Source of the DNA: JAQBGV01 sp032128395
Lineage (GTDB): Bacteria; Planctomycetota; UBA8108; UBA1146
Direction of reading: 5' to 3'
Assembly: GCA_032128395.1 (NCBI GenBank)
Contig: JAQBGV010000067.1
Span: 1 to 6,874, forward strand
DNA length: 6,874 bases
The translations under genes and the position numbers were made by a program. This document shows positions 1-6,541 of the stretch, in pieces. Position 1 is the first letter of the stretch, and each line of letters begins with the position of its first letter. Under the pieces are notes generated by a model, which was not told the DNA's origin, searched no databases, and saw only the letters and a list, made by a program, of their open reading frames with translations.

Positions 1-80
1 CTAGCCCTCGACGCCAAAGCTTCCTCCCCCCCCTCACGCTCAGACCTCGCTCATCCTTCTTCGGCGCGCAGGCTGCTTGC

Positions 81-101
81 GGCCTCGGACCCCACGAGGC
101 C
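81..101. repeat. Perfect 7-bp inverted repeat in the operon leader
   Basis: GGCCTCG (81-87) and CGAGGCC (95-101) are exact reverse complements separated by 7 nt, and they end 31 nt before the first start codon. The arrangement could be a dyad operator for a metal-sensing repressor or a small stem-loop in the 5' leader. It lacks a following T-run, so it is a poor terminator for an upstream gene. In GC-rich DNA a repeat of this size can occur by chance, so the function is open. Confidence 0.4.
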
Positions 102-122
102 CCAAACTGCCTACAGGTGCGC

Positions 123-128
123 AAGGAG
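123..128 (+). promoter_or_regulatory. Ribosome binding site of the czcC-like gene
   Basis: AAGGAG lies 4 nt before the ATG at 133. It is the best Shine-Dalgarno match in the leader and supports this start, even though the frame is open further upstream. Confidence 0.7.
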
Positions 129-132
129 TGGA

Positions 133-1587
133 ATGGTCACGGATACTCCTCGGCGAATACCGCTGACGGCGGATCGTCATCGACTGCGCCGGGCTCGAGT
201 CGCATCGCGCTCGACCCTTGGCCTGGCCCCGGTCCTTGCCCTCGCTTGGGTAGGCTGCATGGCACCTCCGCGGCAATTGGAAGACGTCGGCCGGATGATC
301 GGTGAGGCGACCGGGCTCGAAACTGCCGTCGAGTTTCGCGTGATCGGACCCGAGGGTGAACCGATCGACGACTCCGATCCGACCGATCGCTTCCTGACGC
401 TCACCGAAGCGATGCGCCGAGCGGTCATGACAGATCCCGGGCTCCAGGCCGCGATCGCTCGTGTGCGAATGGCACAGGCCGATTCCGACCAAGCCCGGCT
501 CTTGCCGAACCCCGTACTCGACGTCGTGGTCCGCTGGGGCGCGGGCAAACCTCAGATCGAGGCGTCCCTGGCGCAGGACTTCGTTCGAGTCTTGCAGATC
601 CCACGGCGAGCAAGAGCAGCGGACAATACGCTTCGACGTGTGGCGGCGGATGCGGTGACGGCCGCGCTCGACGTGACGAGCGAAGTGGCGGAGCGCTACG
701 CAGGTGCGCAGGCATTCGATGCCTTGGTGCCGTTGCTGAAGGATCGCTTGGCGCTCTTCGAACGCCTTGCGGATACCGCGAGCGATCGACTGGAGGCGGG
801 AGAAGGCACTCGTGTGGAACTCACGACACTAAAAGCGCAGCGCGTCGCGCTCGAGGTCGAGATCGATGCTGCCAGCCTCGCGCAGCGCGGGGAGCGGCTC
901 CGGCTCGCGCGACTGATCGGACAGCCACTCTCCCCCTCCACCTGGGCCCTCGAGCCATGGGTGTCGCCGGAGATCGGGCGCGAACCGGAGGCTCGCTGGG
1001 TCGAGGTAGCGCTGGCCCATCGACCGGAAGTCCAGGCGGTCCGCTGGCGATTGGCGGCGCTGGAGGACGAGTACGCTCTCACCCACTCCGTGCCGTGGGA
1101 AGGTAGGGGTGTCGGCGTCGAGGCGGAACGCGACGATGACTCGGTGGTCGGTCCGTCCGTCTCTGTCCCTCTCCCGATCTTCGACACCGGCCGGGCCAGA
1201 CGCTCTCGCGTGACCGCAGAACAACTCGAGGCGCGACATGACCTCACGCTGACGAAGAGGAAAGTCGTGGAAGAGGTGCGCATCGCGTACGAGACGCTGG
1301 CCACGAGTCGCGCCATCCTGGACCGAATCCGCCTGCAGCTCCTCCCTGTCCAGCAGGAACGCCACCGGGTGACAGAGGATGTCTACAAGGTCGAAAGAGA
1401 CATCACACCATTGATCCTCGCGGAACAAGCTCTGCGCCAAGCCAGAGCACAAGCCATCGAAGTGGAGCGACAGGCCGCGGTAGCGCTGGTCAGGCTCCAG
1501 CGCGCAGTCGGTGGATCGGGAGTGGCGGCTCGACTGACCGCGAGTGCCCCCGAAATTGCGCCGCGATCCACCGCGGCGAGCAACTGA
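133..1587 (+). CDS. czcC: CzcC/CusC-type outer-membrane factor of a metal efflux pump (TolC superfamily)
   Basis: This is the outer-membrane exit channel of an RND metal efflux system. As a trimer it would form a beta-barrel and periplasmic alpha-tunnel that docks onto the adaptor and pump encoded downstream. Of 484 residues, about 1-29 form a long Arg-rich N-region. A hydrophobic stretch (about 29-41) follows and ends in Val-Gly-Cys42, so a lipoprotein signal is likely, although Trp at -3 makes the lipobox atypical. Residues 43-86 are a divergent segment. Two outer-membrane efflux repeats follow: about 88-270, with the LPNP motif (124-127) typical of CzcC/CusC proteins, and about 288-460, starting near HRPEV and including the strand/turn VPLPIFDTG (345-353). 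Long amphipathic Ala/Arg/Glu-rich helices match the tunnel. The last 25 residues look disordered. The start is set by AAGGAG 4 nt upstream. The family call is secure; the czcC symbol rests on the neighbours. Confidence 0.88.
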   Translation: MVTDTPRRIPLTADRHRLRRARVASRSTLGLAPVLALAWVGCMAPPRQLEDVGRMIGEATGLETAVEFRVIGPEGEPIDDSDPTDRFLTLTEAMRRAVMTDPGLQAAIARVRMAQADSDQARLLPNPVLDVVVRWGAGKPQIEASLAQDFVRVLQIPRRARAADNTLRRVAADAVTAALDVTSEVAERYAGAQAFDALVPLLKDRLALFERLADTASDRLEAGEGTRVELTTLKAQRVALEVEIDAASLAQRGERLRLARLIGQPLSPSTWALEPWVSPEIGREPEARWVEVALAHRPEVQAVRWRLAALEDEYALTHSVPWEGRGVGVEAERDDDSVVGPSVSVPLPIFDTGRARRSRVTAEQLEARHDLTLTKRKVVEEVRIAYETLATSRAILDRIRLQLLPVQQERHRVTEDVYKVERDITPLILAEQALRQARAQAIEVERQAAVALVRLQRAVGGSGVAARLTASAPEIAPRSTAASN

Positions 1588-1616
1588 GAACGCCGGGAAA
1601 CCTCGGATGAGAGGCT

Positions 1617-1621
1617 AGAGG
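1617..1621 (+). promoter_or_regulatory. Ribosome binding site of the czcB-like gene
   Basis: AGAGG sits 6 nt before the ATG at 1628. A second purine run, AGGG (1624-1627), directly abuts that ATG and lies 9 nt before an in-frame ATG at 1637. Initiation at 1637 is therefore a real alternative and would only remove three residues ahead of the signal peptide. Confidence 0.5.
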
Positions 1622-1627
1622 CCAGGG

Positions 1628-2959
1628 ATGTCGACAATGTTCACGCGAAGCGGTGAGACCGGCCGAATTCCGGCAGTCTCCTCGCGTACTCTTGGGATTT
1701 TCAGCGTGGCACTCCTGATCGGTGCAAGCCTCCACGGATGCCAGCGACTCGACGAAGCCCACAGCCACGGCAACCCTCCGCCAGAACTCCAGCCCGAGGG
1801 TGAAAGCCATGATGAGAGCGAGGCTGGCCACCCCGATGAGGTCACGCTCTCCGCGAGTGCGATCGAATCAAACGGCATCACAATCGAACCAGCGAAGCGG
1901 TGCGTCCTCAGGCCCACCTTCATCGCGCCGGCTCGGGTGGGATTCAACCTCGATGCAATAGCCCATGTGGGCTCGACCGTGAGTGGCCGCGTTGTCGAGA
2001 TGAAGGTTCGTCTCGGGGACACGGTAGAGACACATCAGGATCTGCTCGTCATCGAGAGCGCAGAGCTCGGCATGGCGCAAGCGAAATACTTCCAACAGGT
2101 CGTCGAGGCGCAGAGTGCTGCGCCCGCGGTCGACGTCGCCAAGGCCACCTGGGACCGCGCGAAGGGCCTCCACACGAAATCGGAGGGGATATCGCTGACG
2201 GAGGTCCAACGACGCGAGGCCGAGTACAAGAGCGCGGTCGCGAGTCAACGGTCTGCGGAGGCGGCGGTGATCGGCTCCGAGAATCTCCTTCACTTGCTCG
2301 GGATGGATCAGGAAGCAGTAGAGGCGCTGGCTGTCTCGGGCGAGATCACCCCGCGCTACCACATCCGAGCACCGATCGACGGTCAGATCGTCGAACGAGA
2401 GGTGACCCTGGGCGAACTCGTCGGTCCCGAACACGAGTCTCTGATGATCATCGCGGACATGGGCACTCTGTGGTTGCTCGCGGATGTGCCCGAAGCCCGC
2501 TTGCAAGAAGTAGCGGTCGGCGTGAAGGCGTGGTTCACACTCGGCGCAGCAGGCGGCCCCAAGCACGAGGGGCGGGTTGCTTTCATCTCGCCGTGGGTCG
2601 ATCGGTCGACTCGTACTGCACAGGTGCGGATCGAGGCCAGCTCCGATCGACTCGCACTCAAGCCCGGGATGTTTGCTCGAGCCGAGATCATGACGACTCC
2701 ATCCGATGGCCAGGACTCCCCTCCCATCGTCGCGGTCCCTGACGAGGCAATCCAAATCGTCGAGGGTCTGAAGTCCATTTTCGTGCCCGTCATGGATGAG
2801 CCGAATACATTCCAACGACGTTCGGTGAGTGCAGGCTCTCCTGTGGACGGCATGGTCCCCATCTACTCCGGGCTGGTCGAGGGCGAGCTGGTCGTCATCT
2901 CCGGCACGTTCATCCTGAAAGCTGAGCTGGGCAAGAGTTCCGCAGAACACCAGCACTGA
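1628..2959 (+). CDS. czcB: CzcB-type periplasmic adaptor (membrane fusion protein) of a metal efflux pump
   Basis: This adaptor joins the RND pump in the inner membrane to the outer-membrane channel. The 443-residue protein begins with a lipoprotein-like signal: a hydrophobic core (about 22-36) followed by Leu-His-Gly-Cys38. A flexible linker (39-71) follows, rich in His, Glu and Asp (His45, 47, 61, 68). The ordered part runs as a first barrel-sandwich half (about 100-147, with VSGRVVEMKVRLGDTV), an alpha-hairpin (about 147-230), a second barrel-sandwich half (about 244-275, RAPIDGQIVEREVTLGE), a beta-barrel (about 280-355, LADVPEARL and LKPGMFARAEI) and a membrane-proximal domain (about 365-430). 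The end, FILKAELGKSSAEHQH, is the characteristic CzcB C-terminus. I do not see the Met triad of the CusB N-terminus, which argues against Cu/Ag. Gaps of 40 nt and 17 nt to its neighbours fit one transcript. ATG at 1637 is an alternative start. Confidence 0.9.
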   Translation: MSTMFTRSGETGRIPAVSSRTLGIFSVALLIGASLHGCQRLDEAHSHGNPPPELQPEGESHDESEAGHPDEVTLSASAIESNGITIEPAKRCVLRPTFIAPARVGFNLDAIAHVGSTVSGRVVEMKVRLGDTVETHQDLLVIESAELGMAQAKYFQQVVEAQSAAPAVDVAKATWDRAKGLHTKSEGISLTEVQRREAEYKSAVASQRSAEAAVIGSENLLHLLGMDQEAVEALAVSGEITPRYHIRAPIDGQIVEREVTLGELVGPEHESLMIIADMGTLWLLADVPEARLQEVAVGVKAWFTLGAAGGPKHEGRVAFISPWVDRSTRTAQVRIEASSDRLALKPGMFARAEIMTTPSDGQDSPPIVAVPDEAIQIVEGLKSIFVPVMDEPNTFQRRSVSAGSPVDGMVPIYSGLVEGELVVISGTFILKAELGKSSAEHQH

Positions 2960-2962
2960 GCG

Positions 2963-2967
2963 AGGAG
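2963..2967 (+). promoter_or_regulatory. Ribosome binding site of the czcA-like gene
   Basis: AGGAG lies 9 nt before the ATG at 2977, within the 17-nt gap after the adaptor stop codon. It supports this start and fits translation from a shared mRNA. Confidence 0.65.
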
Positions 2968-2976
2968 CGCAGGTCC

Positions 2977-5900
2977 ATGCTCGAGCACCTTCTCCACTTC
3001 TCGATCCAGAATCGATGGCTGATCGTCATTCTGACCGTGACGGTCGCCGCCGTCGGCCTGTTCTCGCTCGATCGGCTCCCCATCGACGCGGTTCCGGACA
3101 TCACGAACAATCAGGTGCAGATCAACGCGATAGCGCCATCGCTCTCGCCGATCGAAGTGGAGAAGCAGGTCACCTATCCGATCGAGAATGCCCTCGCGGG
3201 CATCCCGGGGCTGCTCTCCACCCGGTCGATCTCGCGCAACGGGTTCGCTCAGATCACGGCGATCTTCGAGGACAGAGTCGACATTTACTTCGCACGCCAG
3301 CAGGTCTCGGAACGTCTGGGTGAAGCCAAGGAGTCCATCCCGCCCGGCGTCGATCCGATCATGGGGCCGATCGCCACCGGGCTGGGCGAGATCTACATGT
3401 ACACGGTCGAATACGAACACCCACAAGGGCAGGGAGCTCCCAAGATCGCCGGCCAGCCAGGTTGGCAACCGGACGGATCCTACCTCACCCAAGAGGGTCG
3501 CACGCTTAGAACGGAAGTGGAGCTCGCTTCATACCTTCGAGAGGTGCAGGACTGGATCATTCGACCGCAGCTGAAGGGGATCAAGGATGTTGCCGGAGTG
3601 GACGCGATCGGCGGGTACGTAAAGCAGTATCACGTCCAGCCCGATCCGATGAAGCTCGTGTCCTATGGGCTGACCTTCTCCGACGTGATCCACGCCCTCG
3701 AGAAGAACAACGTCAGCACCGGTGCCGGCTACATCGAATCCAACGGGGAGTCCTACTTGGTCCGGGCCACCGGACGCATCGAGTCGATCGAGGAGATCGC
3801 GACGATCGTGGTGGGCTCGCGGAGCGGCGTGCCGATCTACGTTCGGGATATCGTCGCCCCAGATGGCGTGGGCGTCGGGAGAGAACTACGAACTGGATCT
3901 GCGAGCGAGGACGGCGAAGAAGTCGTCGTAGGTACTGTCATCATGCTCCTCGGCGCGAACAGTCGCACGGTTTCGCAAGCCGTCGACAACAAGATGCCTT
4001 CGATTCGTCGCACCCTTCCCCCCGGAATCGATGCGAAGACCGTCCTCAACCGTACCAAGCTCGTGGACGCCACGATCCGAACCGTGCAGAAGAACCTGTT
4101 CGAGGGCGCGGTCCTAGTCATCGTCGTGCTGCTGTTGCTCTTGGGGAACATCCGTGCAGCGCTGATCTGCGCCTCCGCAATACCACTCTCGATGCTGATG
4201 ACGGCGACGGCGATGGTCCAGAACAAGGTGAGCGGCAATCTGATGTCGCTCGGTGCCATCGATTTCGGACTGATCGTCGATGGCGCAGTCATCATCGTCG
4301 AGAACTGCCTGCGACGGCTCGCGAATCGCCAGCACCTCGAAGGGCGTCTCCTCTCCCCTCAGGAGCGTCTGCACGAGGTACTCGTCGCATCGAAGGAAAT
4401 GATCCAACCTTCCGTCTTTGGTCAAGCGATCATCATCACGGTCTACATACCGATCCTCACTCTCACCGGCGTCGAGGGGAAGATGTTTCAGCCGATGGCG
4501 CTGACCGTCGTTTTCGCCCTTGTCGGCGCGCTCATTCTGTCCCTGACGTTCGTACCGGCCATGGTCGCCATCTTCATCCGTGGCAGAGTGTCGGAGAAGG
4601 AGATGTTCCTGGTCCGCTGGTCGAAGGCGCTGTACTTGCCCGTTCTCCGCCAGTCTGTCCGGTGGCGATGGGCAGTGGTCTGCGTCGCAGCACTGGGCTG
4701 GATCGGCTCGGGTGTGCTCTTCACTCGGCTGGGCCAGGAATTCGTGCCGACGCTCGATGAGAAGGACATCGCGATGCACGCGATGCGAATCCCTTCGACC
4801 GGGATCTCGCAGTCGCAGTCGATGCAATTCGAGGTCGAGCGCGCCGTGTCGGAGCTTCCGGAAGTCGCCTTCCTCTTTTCGAAGACGGGCACTGCGGAGA
4901 TGGCCACGGATCCGATGCCACCCAATGTCTCGGACACCTTCATCATCTTGAAGCCACGGGATGAGTGGCGGAGCGAAGTGGAGCTGGATGCCCTGATCGC
5001 GAAAGCCGAGGTTGAACTCGAGTCCCTCGGTGCACCGGGACACGCTGCCCACGGTGGGCCCCCGGAGGAGGATGCGCACGGGCACGGCGCCGTGGAGGCC
5101 ACGGGGCACAAGGGCAAGCTGACGCGACTGATCGAGCTCACGGTGGCTGTCCTGCCGGGCAACAACTACGAATTCACGCAACCGATCCAGATGCGGTTCA
5201 ATGAACTGATCTCGGGGGTGCGTGGCGACGTCGCCGTGAACGTCTTCGGCGACGACTTCGCCTCGATGCAACGAACAGCCGCTCGGGTGCTGGACGTGCT
5301 CCAGAACGTCCCTGGCTCCGCCGACAGCAAGGTGGAGCAAACAACGGGACTACCGGTCATGACCATCGACACCGACCGAGCGAGTGCAGCGCGTTACGGC
5401 CTCAACGTCGCGGATGTCCAGGAAGTCGTGGCAGTGGCGATCGGGGGACGTGAGGCTGGGCTCGTGTTCGAGGGTGATCGCCGATTCGATCTCATCGTGC
5501 GTCTACCCGATGCGTTGCGCGGAAGAATCGATGTGCTGGAGAAGCTGCCGATCCCGTTGCCGGTCGGCGATCTGGACTTGCGAGGCGTGGGCGATGGCCC
5601 CTCGAGTGCGGATGGCGTCACGGGAATGCTCCGCGCGTCGTCCAACTTCGGATTCATCCCCTTGGGAGATGTGGCGCGCGTCGAGGTCGCGGAAGGCACG
5701 AACCAGATCAGCCGTACGGACGGGAAGCGGCGCATCGTGGTGCAGTGCAACGTGCGAGGGCGCGACTTGGGGTCGTTCGTCGAGGAGGCTCAGGCAGAGG
5801 TCGCACAGATCGTCGTTCCCCCCGGCGAGTGGCTCACATGGGGAGGACAGTACGAGAATCTGGTCGCCGCAAAGAGCCGCCTGTCCATGGTCGTCCCGCT

Positions 5901-6444
5901 CTGTTTCGCCCTCATCCTGCTGCTACTGTTCTCGACGTTCCAGAGCGTCAAGTACGCCCTGCTGGTGTTCGGAGCGGTTCCACTCGGACTCACGGGCGGG
6001 GTGCTCTCACTGTGGGTTCGCGACATGCCGTTCTCGATCTCTGCTGCCGTGGGATTCATCGCGCTCTCGGGCATCGCCGTCCTCAACGGCCTCGTCATGG
6101 TTTCGTTCATCAACCAGCTCCGTCGCGCCGGCGTGGCGCGTGACGAGGCCATCGTCGATGGATCTCTCACTCGCCTTCGCCCCGTCATGATGACCGGATT
6201 GGTCGCCTCCCTGGGCTTCCTTCCGATGGCGATCGCCACGGGGACAGGCGCCGAGGTCCAGAAGCCACTGGCTACCGTCGTCATCGGCGGCCTGATCACG
6301 AGCACGCTTCTCACCTTGGTGGTGCTTCCGGCTCTCTACCGCATCTTCACGGCTTGGGACCCGAGCGGACCATGGGTCACTGGACCGGAAGAGTGGGAGC
6401 AGCCGGATGAACCCCCATCGATGGAGCCGTCTCGGGTGTCCTGA
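2977..6444 (+). CDS. czcA: CzcA-type RND heavy-metal/proton antiporter (HME family)
   Basis: This is the energy-coupling inner-membrane pump. It is expected to work as a trimer, exporting divalent metal ions in exchange for protons through the adaptor and channel encoded upstream. At 1155 residues it is about 100 longer than classical CzcA. It shows the RND plan: TM1 (about 13-30), a large periplasmic loop, TM2-6 starting near 375, TM7 (about 565-583), a second loop, and TM8-12 (about 969-1122). TM4 has DFGLIVDGAVIIVEN (429-443); Asp429, Asp435 and Glu442 match CzcA Asp402, Asp408 and Glu415 needed for proton coupling. This DFG-x3-DGA-x3-VEN form marks HME-1/2 pumps (Zn/Cd/Co or Ni/Co), not CusA-type Cu/Ag pumps. 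Other hallmarks are GTAEMATDPMPP (638-649), NYEFTQPIQMRFNEL (about 730-744) and GREAGLVFEGDRRFDL. The extra length comes from a longer first-loop segment (about 142-190, shared with a known CzcA subgroup), a His-rich insert (about 684-713), a Gly/Ser-rich insert (about 865-888) and an acidic, Pro-rich tail (1127-1155). The exact metal is inferred. Confidence 0.94.
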   Translation: MLEHLLHFSIQNRWLIVILTVTVAAVGLFSLDRLPIDAVPDITNNQVQINAIAPSLSPIEVEKQVTYPIENALAGIPGLLSTRSISRNGFAQITAIFEDRVDIYFARQQVSERLGEAKESIPPGVDPIMGPIATGLGEIYMYTVEYEHPQGQGAPKIAGQPGWQPDGSYLTQEGRTLRTEVELASYLREVQDWIIRPQLKGIKDVAGVDAIGGYVKQYHVQPDPMKLVSYGLTFSDVIHALEKNNVSTGAGYIESNGESYLVRATGRIESIEEIATIVVGSRSGVPIYVRDIVAPDGVGVGRELRTGSASEDGEEVVVGTVIMLLGANSRTVSQAVDNKMPSIRRTLPPGIDAKTVLNRTKLVDATIRTVQKNLFEGAVLVIVVLLLLLGNIRAALICASAIPLSMLMTATAMVQNKVSGNLMSLGAIDFGLIVDGAVIIVENCLRRLANRQHLEGRLLSPQERLHEVLVASKEMIQPSVFGQAIIITVYIPILTLTGVEGKMFQPMALTVVFALVGALILSLTFVPAMVAIFIRGRVSEKEMFLVRWSKALYLPVLRQSVRWRWAVVCVAALGWIGSGVLFTRLGQEFVPTLDEKDIAMHAMRIPSTGISQSQSMQFEVERAVSELPEVAFLFSKTGTAEMATDPMPPNVSDTFIILKPRDEWRSEVELDALIAKAEVELESLGAPGHAAHGGPPEEDAHGHGAVEATGHKGKLTRLIELTVAVLPGNNYEFTQPIQMRFNELISGVRGDVAVNVFGDDFASMQRTAARVLDVLQNVPGSADSKVEQTTGLPVMTIDTDRASAARYGLNVADVQEVVAVAIGGREAGLVFEGDRRFDLIVRLPDALRGRIDVLEKLPIPLPVGDLDLRGVGDGPSSADGVTGMLRASSNFGFIPLGDVARVEVAEGTNQISRTDGKRRIVVQCNVRGRDLGSFVEEAQAEVAQIVVPPGEWLTWGGQYENLVAAKSRLSMVVPLCFALILLLLFSTFQSVKYALLVFGAVPLGLTGGVLSLWVRDMPFSISAAVGFIALSGIAVLNGLVMVSFINQLRRAGVARDEAIVDGSLTRLRPVMMTGLVASLGFLPMAIATGTGAEVQKPLATVVIGGLITSTLLTLVVLPALYRIFTAWDPSGPWVTGPEEWEQPDEPPSMEPSRVS
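5026..5115 (+). other. His-rich insertion in the second periplasmic loop of the CzcA-like pump
   Basis: Residues about 684-713 form a Gly/Ala/His/Glu-rich, apparently unstructured segment with His at 689, 692, 701, 703 and 711 plus a Glu-Glu-Asp cluster. It lies between the KPRDEW region and the conserved PGNNYEF motif. In the CzcA sequences I remember, that interval is a short helix. The reading frame continues cleanly on both sides, so this is a real insertion and not a frameshift. A metal-gathering role is inference only. Confidence 0.6.
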
Positions 6445-6480
6445 AGGAATCGCGCGCTCCGGGTCGCTCGGTTCAACGAG

Positions 6481-6518
6481 ACGAGCCGCCGCACCCCCTC
6501 GGGAGTACGGCGGCTCGT
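6481..6518. terminator. Hairpin between convergent genes, probable bidirectional terminator
   Basis: ACGAGCCGCCG (6481-6491) and CGGCGGCTCGT (6508-6518) form a perfect 11-bp GC-rich stem around a 16-nt loop. It begins 36 nt after the pump stop codon and ends 23 nt from the stop codon of the convergent gene. Only a weak T-rich stretch follows on the + side (TTGTGATT), and none is clear on the - side. Placement and stem strength support transcription termination for one or both genes. The rest of the 97-bp intergenic region holds nothing else I recognise. Confidence 0.7.
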
Positions 6519-6541
6519 TGTGATTCGAAACTCTGACTCCG

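Larger units (their letters stand above)
1..132. other. Upstream leader of the efflux operon, no gene seen
   Basis: I see no convincing gene here. The stretch contains a run of eight C residues (26-33), a pyrimidine-rich tract around it, and an inverted repeat at 81-101. The reading frame of the first gene stays open leftwards to the window edge without a stop, but it contains no ATG, GTG or TTG before 133, so I treat it as leader. I looked for a sigma70-like -35/-10 pair and found none at acceptable spacing. The promoter and any metal-responsive regulator may lie left of the window. Confidence 0.5.

Noticed and set aside
26..33. C8 tract as a phase-variation repeat
   Set aside because: It is outside any supported coding region, and one homopolymer in one sequence gives no evidence of variation.
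77..116. Sigma70-like promoter (TTGCGG as -35)
   Set aside because: No acceptable -10 hexamer occurs at 16-18 nt spacing; the sequence there is C-rich.
1868..2956. Long - strand open frame opposite the adaptor gene
   Set aside because: It is antisense to the well-supported adaptor and its composition reflects the complement of GC-rich codons. No family features are visible.
3400..3546. Extra segment in the first periplasmic loop of the pump (around residues 142-190)
   Set aside because: Longer than in classical CzcA, but I recall the same type of segment (EYEHP...GQPGW...DG...LT) in a widespread CzcA subgroup, so it does not look novel.
4114..5340. Long open reading frame on the - strand inside the pump gene
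   Set aside because: It lies wholly antisense to a clear CzcA coding sequence. Its translation has no recognisable domain and an odd Arg/His/Asp-rich composition. Long antisense frames are expected in GC-rich genes.
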